From: JABFSS01 sp964449445
GTDB taxonomy: Bacteria; Patescibacteriota; Gracilibacteria; Peribacterales; Peribacteraceae
Direction of reading: 5' to 3'
DNA length: 64,000 nucleotides
NCBI GenBank assembly: GCA_964449445.1
Contig: CAYUZT010000002.1
Coordinates: forward strand, 138,858 to 202,857
Shown: positions 43,401 to 50,616 of the stretch, piece by piece
Position numbering within the stretch: the stretch's first letter is position 1
Layout: each line of letters begins with the position of its first letter
The notes under the pieces: generated by a model
Databases searched by the model: none
The model's input: the letters and a program-made list of their open reading frames with translations, nothing else
What the model was told of the DNA's origin: nothing
Made by a program: the position numbers and the translations under genes

Positions 43401-44743
43401 CCGAGACCGTGGATCGCGGTAGCAGTCTTTCTGGTATCAAGCTTGATGGCACATGCCTTGCAAGTTGCACCAGCAACGACATCACCGTAACCACTGTCAC
43501 AGCGCAGCGCTGGAGTCTCGTCAGCCAGGGTGACCTCTACGTCTCCCAGGACACGACGCCTCTGCGCAACCGCCAACTCCTTGGTGGAACGCTCGCCGAC
43601 GCAATTCTCCGCTTGAACTTCCACTCGGAGAACGAAGATGTCGACGTGACGGATATCCAACTCAACTCCTCCGGTTCGAATGCAACGTCTGTCGACCGTC
43701 TCGAGTTGTACAAGGAAGGCGCAACGACGCCATTCGGTTCCGCCACCATTGGTGGTTGTGGATCTGATCGCGTCCGCTCCAACAACAACGGCGGTCCCGT
43801 CGTGACGAAAGCGTTCTGTCTCAAGATGCAGAGCCGCCAGCTCGTCATTCCGAAGGGCTCCGATGTCAAAGTGCTCGTCAAGCCCCGCATGAAGACAGAC
43901 GTCGACGGCGCCACATCCGGCACCGGCGTACAGATCTGGCTCGTCGGCGACTCGGCTTCGGACAACTCCACGGGTTCCGGTGCAATCCGCGCACGTGGTG
44001 ATCAGTCCAGCAACACCCTGACCCGCAACGACCTCGACACAACTGCGGAAGGAGAAGTATTCATTGGTACCAAGACTGCTGCTGCAAGCACCAGCGTCAT
44101 CGGTAACAAGAACTTCGTTGCTCTCAGCAAGATCCAGACGATCGCGAACGCCAACCCCGACGCCAACGGCACCAACGTGCCGACCGGAGTCGCGGACATC
44201 GGTCAGTTCAAGGTCTCTGCTGCTCCAAACAGCAACTCGAAGAACGGTTTGAACAAAGTCGTTCTCTCGGGTGTGGTCTTCAACGTCAACGCGACGAACA
44301 TCGCGACCGACACGACCACGTTCAAGTTCTACAACAAGGCGAACTCCACGGTGACCCGCACCTGCGTGACTATGACGACTGCAGGCGTACCCATCGTCGG
44401 ATCCGCCTCTGGCGCATTCGTGGTCAGCTGCTCGCAGCTGAACAAGACGGCCGTCACAACGGTCAATACCACGATCGACCAGGGCACTGACCAAACCTTC
44501 GTGCTCCAGGCAAACATCACGAACCCGAAGGTTGCCAGCACCTCCACGTCCACGCTGCAGGTCAGCATTGTGAACTTCGACTCGCTGAGCAACACCGTGT
44601 TCGGTCCCATCTCGACGCACAGTCACTTCGAGTGGATCGATTCGGACAGCGGAACGCTCGGTACGGGCAGCACGACCTCCTCGAACTTCTTGTGGGTCGA
44701 ATACCCGGACACGACCGTCAAGTCCACGAGCTACCAGGGTTAA
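40487..44743 (+). CDS. Giant S-layer-like surface protein with SLH domains
   Basis: Encodes 1418 residues. A signal peptide (1-28, cleavage near VLA-YSD) is followed by three SLH domains (about 29-80, 95-155, 160-210; YSDVSDGVWYGEAV, FDDVNSSAWYYAYIEE, QFADNPSGQWYTESI), which usually bind secondary cell-wall sugars. The rest is a chain of beta-sandwich, Ig-like domains rich in Thr, Ser, Asp and Val. Codon use is strongly biased to C- or G-ending codons, as in highly expressed genes. That bias leaves the antisense strand free of stops. A strong terminator follows. It is probably the main surface-layer protein. Confidence 0.9.
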   Translation: MDISRFKKVLAGLSVAAITLGQVGGVLAYSDVSDGVWYGEAVASFTDNGILDASQPRFRGGDNANRAEFVKLLVMLNGGLLSTPPAVGSFDDVNSSAWYYAYIEEAAKEQWVRGDGNCYGSRPCYARPGANINRAEAAALIVRAFGLEATGAAPQFADNPSGQWYTESIQTAADHCVLQGDDSTGRVRPSDNMNRAEMVVMLFRVDQGLTYPNDCGGGGVVGAAISSVKAMSSNTVEVSFTVRMDKTSAETASHYVVTGATPSVSVSSAKLVADDTVELTLSGNLDGGKEYTLTVTDVKSSDGMVFSGSDTFNGYTALPTSNSTLQVALSSKNPVGDTIPQGAVGVTMVSMDITASCDDKAAITDLTILHEGFGDENDIDGVYATINGARISRKRTIDSKDQTATVHLTNPLEIAACKTVTVDVSADFNSTAVTSAEHNLAVELPSDVTSNAKQVTGNFPLRGSTFKVAAVRSGKVSIDYRTVSPDEVEVGDKGVVVGKFQVSTDSTEDQTLYSMTIEQNGTAHDGDLTSLKIRRSDGTVLTNTVETTVGDYVTFVFDPPFTILEGDKMTMDVITNVDGGAGDTVKMHFEETSDIFAVGSLYGYGVNGQLYGSRIAIAAETSTLPATVTIDAGEFTVEIDGPTQQSYTRDQNEAVLANVVFTTGGERINVRKMFVLVQGNTSSGATLDNSSGTAYDNISEVLENVQLRNKATGRSIDGVRLTTTAAFGQTTGVGTFGIYRFDDFTINGKETYEIRVDFIDNSSANNPKGGNTFRVHICGEPTDISGGTNTIGCTFGGHISSTITIYQMQVEGLSTGDKVKDVRPRGTITGNAQRIADASLTIAIKATGTSDVAVKNSKNVNLLRFETRAGEAKDILLTKLIFKSATGATSLQNGQNYTLWVDTDGDGKVDTVLQKGVTSQTSKITFSQLTGGGFVIPKEKTVVFEVHSDIAASLVNDDLQLMFATADTFVEAETVDRGSSLSGIKLDGTCLASCTSNDITVTTVTAQRWSLVSQGDLYVSQDTTPLRNRQLLGGTLADAILRLNFHSENEDVDVTDIQLNSSGSNATSVDRLELYKEGATTPFGSATIGGCGSDRVRSNNNGGPVVTKAFCLKMQSRQLVIPKGSDVKVLVKPRMKTDVDGATSGTGVQIWLVGDSASDNSTGSGAIRARGDQSSNTLTRNDLDTTAEGEVFIGTKTAAASTSVIGNKNFVALSKIQTIANANPDANGTNVPTGVADIGQFKVSAAPNSNSKNGLNKVVLSGVVFNVNATNIATDTTTFKFYNKANSTVTRTCVTMTTAGVPIVGSASGAFVVSCSQLNKTAVTTVNTTIDQGTDQTFVLQANITNPKVASTSTSTLQVSIVNFDSLSNTVFGPISTHSHFEWIDSDSGTLGTGSTTSSNFLWVEYPDTTVKSTSYQG

Positions 44744-44754
44744 CCCCTCGGTAC

Positions 44755-44775
44755 GCTCGCGCATCCAGCGCGAGC
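44755..44775. repeat. Palindrome after the S-layer gene
   Basis: GCTCGCGC-atcca-GCGCGAGC is followed by gactcgggatgaca, a REP-type end. Confidence 0.6.
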
Positions 44776-44816
44776 GACTCGGGATGACAAATCTGCGGGA
44801 TAGAGTTTCCCTCAGT

Positions 44817-44850
44817 ACCAAAGGCCCCCCAGAAATGGGGGGCTTTTTGG
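44817..44850. terminator. Strong terminator of the S-layer gene
   Basis: CCAAAGGCCCCCC and GGGGGGCTTTTTGG form a long G/C stem with loop agaaat, with T's on one side and A's on the other, so it can work in both directions. Confidence 0.9.
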
Positions 44851-44857
44851 TATGTGG

Positions 44858-44986
44858 AGAAAAGGAGTCCGAGGAGTCCAAAGAGTCCGAGGTCCAGATG
44901 GAGAGGGACAATCATAAATTTTCTCCTTTCACACTTCTCCCTTGCTGACTGGTCCTTGGAATCGTCGGACTCTTTGGACTCTTTTC
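44858..44986. repeat. Inverted repeat of gagtcc / ggactc words
   Basis: The left arm is ggagtccgaggagtcc plus aaagagtccgagg and the right arm ggtccttgg, tcgtcggactc and tttggactctttt. It reaches the stop codon of the femAB gene. Confidence 0.65.
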
Positions 44987-46051
44987 TTACCCGAGCAGTG
45001 CCCTCTTCCATCTCAGAACTGTCTTTGCCATCGGTCTCAGGACGATTTCCTGCTCCGGTGGATACGTCACCACTTGGCCACCGAACTTTGCTTTGAAATC
45101 ACTGACGCTGCTCCAGGGGTGATTGACGGAGCCTTCTGGAGCGATGCCGAACAGGTCGTACGAGGTACAGCCTTGGGCCCGGCAGTGCTGCATGGCTTTC
45201 CATTGGAGCAGATACGGGGCCATCAGCTCACGGTGGTCATTGCCAGACGCTCCGTAATAGTAGATTCCCACCTTCGCAGGAGCTGCTGCTCCTGCTTCGG
45301 TGGGCAAGCCCGTAGAGCCCCAGATTACCCCCAGGAGCCCCGCGATGGGCTTGAGAGAAGGCAAAGACGGGGAAGAAGGCAAAGAGGGCTGAGAGGGGCT
45401 TGTAGGCGGCGCAAAGGCCAAGAGTAAGAAACTCGTCGGGAGACTCTCCAGAAACCGTTGGTAGGTGCGGCCCTGGGGAGGTCTGAACCCGTCGCGCAGA
45501 GCAGTCGATCGGGCGAGTGAGCAGTAGGCATCGATATTGGAAGAGAGCGTGACAGTAACACCATGTTTTTCAGCGAGACGGATGTTGTAGCGGCCCTTCG
45601 GCTTCATCTGATTCAACAACTTTTCATCTGATTGGGTCAGGTCGAGGATGCGAGTCGCTTCGGGGTGAATATGCCGAGAGGACAGAGAACAGTGGACAGT
45701 GGACAGTGGTTCCAAAGGCGAAAGATAAACGGAGAGACAATGATCTGCGCGTGCGTCGTTGGTAATTTTTTCCATGAACTGTCCTCTGTCCTCTGTCCGT
45801 TGTCCTCTGAACAGTGGTCCTCGCGGAATTTCCCACGTACTCAACCCGAACGCTGTCCGGTCAATGATCACCAGTGCCGAGGCGACGATCTGGCTATTCT
45901 CCTCTGCTACGTAGATGCGTGTCACTCGGCCCAAGCGCTCTTGATAGGTCTGCCAGTCGAGAGATTGCCAGAGGGAACCCTGCGGATGTGCCTGAACCCA
46001 GGCGGTATACCGACGCAAATCCTCAGCAGACGTAAGTTGTCGTATTGCCAT
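44987..46051 (-). CDS. FemAB-family peptidyltransferase (peptidoglycan bridge type)
   Basis: A GNAT-fold enzyme that uses aminoacyl-tRNA to add residues to peptidoglycan side chains. It has 354 residues. Signatures: QSLDWQTYQERLGRV near the N terminus, LLNQMKPKGRYNIRLAEKHG (the lipid II/tRNA loop), YYYGASGNDHRELMAPYLL, YDLFGIAPEG and FKAKFGGQVVTYP. Three segments look inserted: about 85-130 (encoded by a word-built inverted repeat), a Pro/Ser-rich stretch near 225-240, and a Gly/Ala stretch near 255-265. The ATG at 46051 was chosen over a TTG. Confidence 0.88.
   Translation of the reverse strand: MAIRQLTSAEDLRRYTAWVQAHPQGSLWQSLDWQTYQERLGRVTRIYVAEENSQIVASALVIIDRTAFGLSTWEIPRGPLFRGQRTEDRGQFMEKITNDARADHCLSVYLSPLEPLSTVHCSLSSRHIHPEATRILDLTQSDEKLLNQMKPKGRYNIRLAEKHGVTVTLSSNIDAYCSLARSTALRDGFRPPQGRTYQRFLESLPTSFLLLAFAPPTSPSQPSLPSSPSLPSLKPIAGLLGVIWGSTGLPTEAGAAAPAKVGIYYYGASGNDHRELMAPYLLQWKAMQHCRAQGCTSYDLFGIAPEGSVNHPWSSVSDFKAKFGGQVVTYPPEQEIVLRPMAKTVLRWKRALLG
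45677..45817. repeat. Word-built inverted repeat inside the femAB coding region
   Basis: The left part has gaggacagagaacag and tggacagtggacagtgg; the right part has gaactgtcctctgtcc, tctgtccgttgtcc and tctgaacagtgg. It is read in frame and adds about 40-45 residues without stops. Confidence 0.65.
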
Positions 46052-46061
46052 GTGTCTGAGA

Positions 46062-46140
46062 GTATGAATCAAGAAGTATGAATTATGAATTGTGAGAAGA
46101 AACCACTACTATTATTCATAATTCATACTTCATTATTCAT
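46062..46140. repeat. Inverted repeat of TATGAATTATGAAT words between femAB and sod
   Basis: The left arm is gtatgaatcaagaag plus tatgaattatgaattg and the right arm tattattcataattc plus atacttcattattcatt. Each arm, read outward, gives CATACT or TATTCA 9 bases before a start codon. Confidence 0.65.
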
Positions 46141-46148
46141 TCCTACCT

Positions 46149-46760
46149 ATGCCCTACACCCTCCCTGCCCTTCCGTACGCTTACGATGCCCTCGAGCCGC
46201 ATATTGATGCGAAGACGATGGAGATTCACCATACCAAGCACCATCAAGCGTACATCGACAAAGTGAATAAGGCGCTCGAAGAAACATCCTTGGAGGGGAA
46301 GGGGATTGAGGAGGTGCTTCAGAATCTCAGCACGTTGCCGGAGGATAAACAGAAGCCAGTCAGAAACAACGGTGGTGGTCACTACAACCACAGTCTTTTC
46401 TGGACGGTCATGGCACCAGGCGCTGGTGGGAAGCCGGTGGGAGATCTTCTGAAAGCAATCGAGGCAGCGTTCGAGTCATTCGAGGATTTTCAGAAGAAGC
46501 TTGAAGAGACTGCAACCAATCAGTTTGGTTCGGGATGGGCCTGGCTCTACGTCGACTCGGGAAAGCTCATGCTCAAGGGATACCCAAATCAGGATTCACC
46601 AATGATGGATGGCAAGACGCCCATTTTGGGTGTCGATGTGTGGGAGCATGCCTACTACCTCAAGTATCAGAACAAGCGGCCGGATTATCTGAAGGCTTTC
46701 TGGCATGTCGTACACTGGAATGAGGTTGCACGCAGATTCACCGAAGCCTTGAATCAATGA
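46149..46760 (+). CDS. Superoxide dismutase (Fe/Mn family)
   Basis: Converts superoxide to oxygen and peroxide. It has 203 residues. Metal ligands are in MEIHHTKHHQAY (His), NNGGGHYNHSLFW (His), and GVDVWEHAYYLKY (Asp and His). Tyr and Trp of the second shell are present. The choice of Fe or Mn cannot be told by eye. A REP element and then a second copy of the C-terminal segment follow the stop. Confidence 0.95.
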   Translation: MPYTLPALPYAYDALEPHIDAKTMEIHHTKHHQAYIDKVNKALEETSLEGKGIEEVLQNLSTLPEDKQKPVRNNGGGHYNHSLFWTVMAPGAGGKPVGDLLKAIEAAFESFEDFQKKLEETATNQFGSGWAWLYVDSGKLMLKGYPNQDSPMMDGKTPILGVDVWEHAYYLKYQNKRPDYLKAFWHVVHWNEVARRFTEALNQ

Positions 46761-46785
46761 GCCACCCTGAGCTTGTCGAAGGGTG
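46761..46785. repeat. REP-like element after sod
   Basis: CCACCCTGAGC-ttgt-CGAAGGGTGG, the clearest full copy of the outer REP unit, one base after the sod stop codon. Confidence 0.8.
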
Positions 46786-46836
46786 GATGTGGTGAATTGG
46801 ACTGAAGTCGCCAAGCGCTTTGCTGACGCGAAGTAA
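46786..46836 (+). pseudogene. Remnant of a second superoxide dismutase C terminus
   Basis: Read in another frame than sod, the 51 bases encode DVVNWTEVAKRFADAK and a stop. This matches the end of sod (HVVHWNEVARRFTEALNQ) and looks like the normal family terminus. It begins exactly at the REP element. Recombination at the repeat or replacement of the gene end is the simplest reading. Confidence 0.7.
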
Positions 46837-46844
46837 GCTCAACG

Positions 46845-48494
46845 TCACGCTCTGCGGGCCTTCTCGCGTTTTTCGACGGACTTCTGCAGGCGTTTGAGAT
46901 TCTTCTTGGAAATCGTTGCGAATGCTTCGCGTCTCGTCTCGTCTTTCTTCTCCGTGCCGTTGTTATTGAGTTGCGACTCGGCGTCTTCAAACGCTCGGGT
47001 CGCGCGGCCGTTGCCGTTCTTCCGTTTCTTCTTTTCAAACGCGGTCATGCCGCCCCCGCGCCAGATGTCGTCGATGCTCACGCGGTAGAGGTTGTTGTAC
47101 TTCTCCAATTCGTTCGGTCCCGCCATCTTGAGGACGTCGAGCTCCGGCGCGAACATTTCGCTGTACCGGTCGCGGCGGCGGATGAGCTTGAGGGTGCCGT
47201 CCGAACGGACCATGACCATCGACGCCCGCTTGATGGTGTTGAAGTTGTTCGCCAGTACCTGCGCGTAGCCTCCCACGTCCATGATCGCGACGATGTCGCC
47301 CACACGCATTTTGGGCAGTTCGATATCGCGCACCATCACGTCCCAGCAGTCGCAGGTGTTTCCGCCGATCGTCACAGAGTGAATGCGGGGAGAATTCAAC
47401 TTGGATGCGGGGAGAACGTCGTACCGAAGACCGCCTTCTTCCGCCTTCAATGCCCCCTGGACCAGCGTATCGGGCACAAAGTTGTAGCTGGAGCCGTCCA
47501 CGTTCACCATGCGCTTCTTGGCGCCCAGGCGCTTGCGGGCGATCACCTTCATCAGTCCCACGCAGGCATTGAGGACGATGCTCTTGCCCGGTTCGAAAAT
47601 GAGCTCGAGCGGCGGGAGGCCATTTTTATCCATCAACTTTTGGAAATACTCGGGAAAACTTTTCATCTCCTCAATAGGGAACGCGTGCTCGGGACCGATC
47701 GCAGCAGGGAATCCTCCGCCCAGGTCCAGGCGCCGCACGCGTATGCCGCGGTCGTGGCAGCGCTTGATGAGCTTCACCATCACGCGGGCGACCGCCCAGA
47801 AGACGCGCTTCTCGTACACGTAGCCGCCGAAGAAGTGGAAGCCGTCAAAATCCACGTAGGGGCTGTGCACGGCAAGATCCACCGCCCTTTCCACGTAGCC
47901 GATGGGGATGCCGTACTTGTTGCCGCGTGTGGACCACGTGCCCACGGTAATCATGGGATTCACGCGGATCAGCATGCGGATGTGCTTCTTCAATTTCTTC
48001 GCCGTAGCGGCGATGTGTTCGATCTCCTCGATGGAGTCCGCCGTGATTCCCTGAATGCCCATCTTCGCAGCGAAGTGGAGGTCCTGTTCGCTCTTGAAGA
48101 GGTTTGTCAGCACCAGCTGCCGCGGCTTGAAGTCCGCAAGGAGTCCCAGGATCAACTCACCGACACTTGAGCAATCGAGCTCGAATCCTTCCTCGCGCAC
48201 GATGCGGAGTATTTCCAGGTTGCTATTGCATTTGACGGCGTACTGAAGCGAAATTCCGGGCCCGAAGGTCTTCTTGAACCGCCGCAAGCGGTCGCGTACT
48301 TCGCTCTCCACCATCACGTACAAAGGAGTCCCGTATTTCTTCACAAAGTCATCCACACGCACGCCTTCGATCATCATCGTTCCGTCGCGCGTTTGCGTCA
48401 GGAAGCTGCTCCACCGGTCGCGCATGTAGCGGGTGTTGACCGGTTGTCCGATGGTGTGACGTTTCTTGGGAGAGTCCGAAGGACGTTTGCGCAT
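46845..48494 (-). CDS. PLP-dependent amino-acid decarboxylase (alanine racemase fold)
   Basis: A group IV decarboxylase of 549 residues. PLP lysine is in SLQYAVKCNSNLEIL. Other cofactor and dimer motifs are DGFHFFGGYVYE, RRLDLGGGFPA, FEPGKSIV and the active-site cysteine CDCWDV. Family members act on diaminopimelate, ornithine, arginine or carboxynorspermidine. Because aguA and aguB lie close by, an arginine decarboxylase is favoured here, but this is inference. The last 90 residues are a lysine/arginine-rich extension. A TATAAT box (48531-48536) lies 36 bases before the ATG. Confidence 0.85.
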   Translation of the reverse strand: MRKRPSDSPKKRHTIGQPVNTRYMRDRWSSFLTQTRDGTMMIEGVRVDDFVKKYGTPLYVMVESEVRDRLRRFKKTFGPGISLQYAVKCNSNLEILRIVREEGFELDCSSVGELILGLLADFKPRQLVLTNLFKSEQDLHFAAKMGIQGITADSIEEIEHIAATAKKLKKHIRMLIRVNPMITVGTWSTRGNKYGIPIGYVERAVDLAVHSPYVDFDGFHFFGGYVYEKRVFWAVARVMVKLIKRCHDRGIRVRRLDLGGGFPAAIGPEHAFPIEEMKSFPEYFQKLMDKNGLPPLELIFEPGKSIVLNACVGLMKVIARKRLGAKKRMVNVDGSSYNFVPDTLVQGALKAEEGGLRYDVLPASKLNSPRIHSVTIGGNTCDCWDVMVRDIELPKMRVGDIVAIMDVGGYAQVLANNFNTIKRASMVMVRSDGTLKLIRRRDRYSEMFAPELDVLKMAGPNELEKYNNLYRVSIDDIWRGGGMTAFEKKKRKNGNGRATRAFEDAESQLNNNGTEKKDETRREAFATISKKNLKRLQKSVEKREKARRA

Positions 48495-48605
48495 TTCAGA
48501 AAATTGAACAACAGAGCGCGATTATAAGATTCGCTGACGTGCTGTAAAGAGGAATTCTTCTTCGTTGCGGCCGGAGATCATTGAGAGTACGGTCTCGTCC
48601 TTTTT

Positions 48606-49544
48606 ATGCATGAGTCATCCAGCGCACCGGGAGAGCAGCCTGATCTGCAGCAACAGCTTGAAAAAAAAGTCGAGCCGCTTACCCCGGGACTCGCAGCCAA
48701 AGAAGAGCGGCGGATGCGATTACAGGAACTATTGGAGCCGACCATTATCAAGGACCCCATCGCTGAGCGCGAGGATCTGACAGCGGCATATGCCCTCTTG
48801 CAGCGGCAATTCCGTCCGGAAGAGCTGGAGGACCTCAGCGTCTTCGTGCGGGAAATGCAAAGCAACGCGGTTCCCGGTTCACTGACGCGATATATCATGG
48901 CCATCCGAAAACTCCGGCAGATGGTCATCGGCATGGTGTACGCCTCCGCCCAAGTGACTCCATCTGAGGGAATCACCGCAATTCGGTTCACTGTAATTGA
49001 TCGGGAACACCGTGGTGCGTTTATTAATCGAGCTCCGGAAGGAATGTTGCTCGGAGAGGCGAGGAAATTCTGCGAAAGCAAGGGTAAAGCCTTGACGGTC
49101 ATCGTTGCGGAAGCGGTAGATGCCTCGGAGTCGTATGCCAATAAAATTCGCATAGAGCCAGGCAACGGTATGAGGCGATTGTATTATCCTGACACTACTG
49201 ACGAAATGCATTACGAGCTGCCCCCGCTCGCGTGGAACAGAGATGGCACACTCGCCAAAGAGGGGATGATGGAACACCTGCAAATCGCCATAGCAGAATG
49301 CGAAGAGGCAATCCCCGTCGCGCGTCTTACCGACATCCTGCGGTGCTGGTGGGCACAGTGGTATATTCGTCCGCAGGAAGATTTCGACAGCGTCGATGCC
49401 TGGTTCACCCACACGCAATGGGTTTGGCGCGTTCTGGATGAAAAAATTCTCGTTCCACTCCAGCAATGTACATTCCTTGAACCTCTTTCCGCAGGACAAC
49501 GAAAGAAGCGCGAGACCGATCTCTATCTGGGCGAGAACATATGA
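48606..49544 (+). CDS. Unknown protein in the polyamine cluster
   Basis: Encodes 312 residues. The N terminus is polar and helical. The middle (AIRFTVIDREHRGAF, then ALTVIVAEAVDASESYA and a basic RLYYPD block) suggests an alpha/beta fold, perhaps acetyltransferase-like, but no firm motif is seen. Its stop overlaps the start of the next gene (ATGA), so they are coupled and probably work together. It is divergent from the decarboxylase. Confidence 0.7.
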   Translation: MHESSSAPGEQPDLQQQLEKKVEPLTPGLAAKEERRMRLQELLEPTIIKDPIAEREDLTAAYALLQRQFRPEELEDLSVFVREMQSNAVPGSLTRYIMAIRKLRQMVIGMVYASAQVTPSEGITAIRFTVIDREHRGAFINRAPEGMLLGEARKFCESKGKALTVIVAEAVDASESYANKIRIEPGNGMRRLYYPDTTDEMHYELPPLAWNRDGTLAKEGMMEHLQIAIAECEEAIPVARLTDILRCWWAQWYIRPQEDFDSVDAWFTHTQWVWRVLDEKILVPLQQCTFLEPLSAGQRKKRETDLYLGENI

Positions 49545-50479
49545 TTCGTATTCCTCTTTCCATCGGCTCTGAACATGGACAACTCCACAGCGCCGTTGTG
49601 CTGCCGTACCCTCATAATGCCATCGACATCTCCTGGAAGGATTGGGAAACCGTCGTGAACCCTCAGGAACGGGAAAAACATCCGGAGACCGGGCCAGTGA
49701 ACAAGGAAAAGCTCATGAAACAGCATTGGCGATACGTTCAATTGCTTCTATCTGCCGGAGTGAGTCTGCAAAAACCGCAACTGCAGGACGGAGCCCTTTG
49801 CCAAGTCTTTACGCGTGATCCCATGTTCGTTGTCGGTCGACAGGCGTACATAGGGAGCATGAGAGACGAGTATCGGTTCGGTGAAATGGCGGGGTTGCAA
49901 CCCATCAGGCAAAAATTGCAGAGCGACGTTCGGCATCATTGTGCCGTTGTCTTAACCGATCACTCACAAACACTGAAGGGAAGCCCCAGGCAGAGACGGC
50001 CCATTGTGGAAGGAGGAGATGTGATGGTTTTCGACGAAGGGAACCGCGTGCTCATCGGCACAGGTCAGACCACGAATATTGCGGGATATCGCGCTCTTGC
50101 CAAAAAACTCAAGGAAAAAGGCGTCATGGACGTCGTACGGGTTCCACATGACGCACTACACCTCGATTGTTGCTACGCGCCTCAGTCCAACGGGAAGGCC
50201 ATCATTTCTTCCCAAGTTCCTGCCGCTTCGCGGGACATTCTCCGGCGTTTCCATTCGGAACTGATTCCTGCAGACGAAGACGAAGCGCGGAAAGAATTGG
50301 GATTGAATATGTTCTGGCTCAATCCTGAACAAGTTGTTTCTCATACCAGAGCTCCGAAGACCAATGCCATCGTGGGTTATGCGGGGGTTGAGGTGTACGA
50401 ACTGGAGTATGACCAATTGACGAGCGAATGGGGGAGTTTTCACTGCGCTGTCGCACCGCTCTTTCGCGGAAAGATCTAA
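49541..50479 (+). CDS. Arginine-deiminase/amidinotransferase-superfamily enzyme
   Basis: A guanidine-modifying enzyme of 312 residues. The pattern FTRDPMFVV (Asp), IVEGGDVMVF (Glu), ALHLDCCYAP (His) and a C-terminal WGSFHCAVAP (catalytic Cys) matches the dimethylargininase and agmatine-deiminase type. It differs from AguA at 52728. The substrate could be arginine, a methylated arginine or a polyamine guanidine. It is coupled to the unknown gene upstream. Confidence 0.82.
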   Translation: MIRIPLSIGSEHGQLHSAVVLPYPHNAIDISWKDWETVVNPQEREKHPETGPVNKEKLMKQHWRYVQLLLSAGVSLQKPQLQDGALCQVFTRDPMFVVGRQAYIGSMRDEYRFGEMAGLQPIRQKLQSDVRHHCAVVLTDHSQTLKGSPRQRRPIVEGGDVMVFDEGNRVLIGTGQTTNIAGYRALAKKLKEKGVMDVVRVPHDALHLDCCYAPQSNGKAIISSQVPAASRDILRRFHSELIPADEDEARKELGLNMFWLNPEQVVSHTRAPKTNAIVGYAGVEVYELEYDQLTSEWGSFHCAVAPLFRGKI

Positions 50480-50519
50480 GCCCTTCACAAATCGAGTAAG
50501 ACTGCAGCTCCCTCGTTAC

Positions 50520-50604
50520 GAAAACGGCGAGTTTACCCTGAGCCTGACGAAGGGCCGTTTTCTACTCCCACCTCCGTCCGCCCGAGGCGGACTACGGCGG
50601 GCAG
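50520..50604. repeat. Terminator-like hairpin and two REP palindromes
   Basis: GAAAACGGC and GCCGTTTTC enclose ACCCTGAGCCTGACGAAGGG (REP outer unit). Next comes CCGTCCGCC-cga-GGCGGACTACGG, the inner REP unit seen at 2517 and 32167. They lie between convergent genes. Confidence 0.7.
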
Positions 50605-50616
50605 GCGAGATGACAA

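Noticed and set aside
40475..44911. A stop-free frame of more than 1400 codons on the minus strand across the S-layer gene
   Set aside because: It mirrors the strong C/G-ending codon use of the plus-strand gene. Its translation is low in hydrophobic structure, rich in Arg, Asp and His, and has no domain likeness.
46786..46836. A programmed frameshift extending superoxide dismutase
   Set aside because: The segment repeats the C terminus that the gene already has, so a duplicated remnant is simpler than a functional extension.
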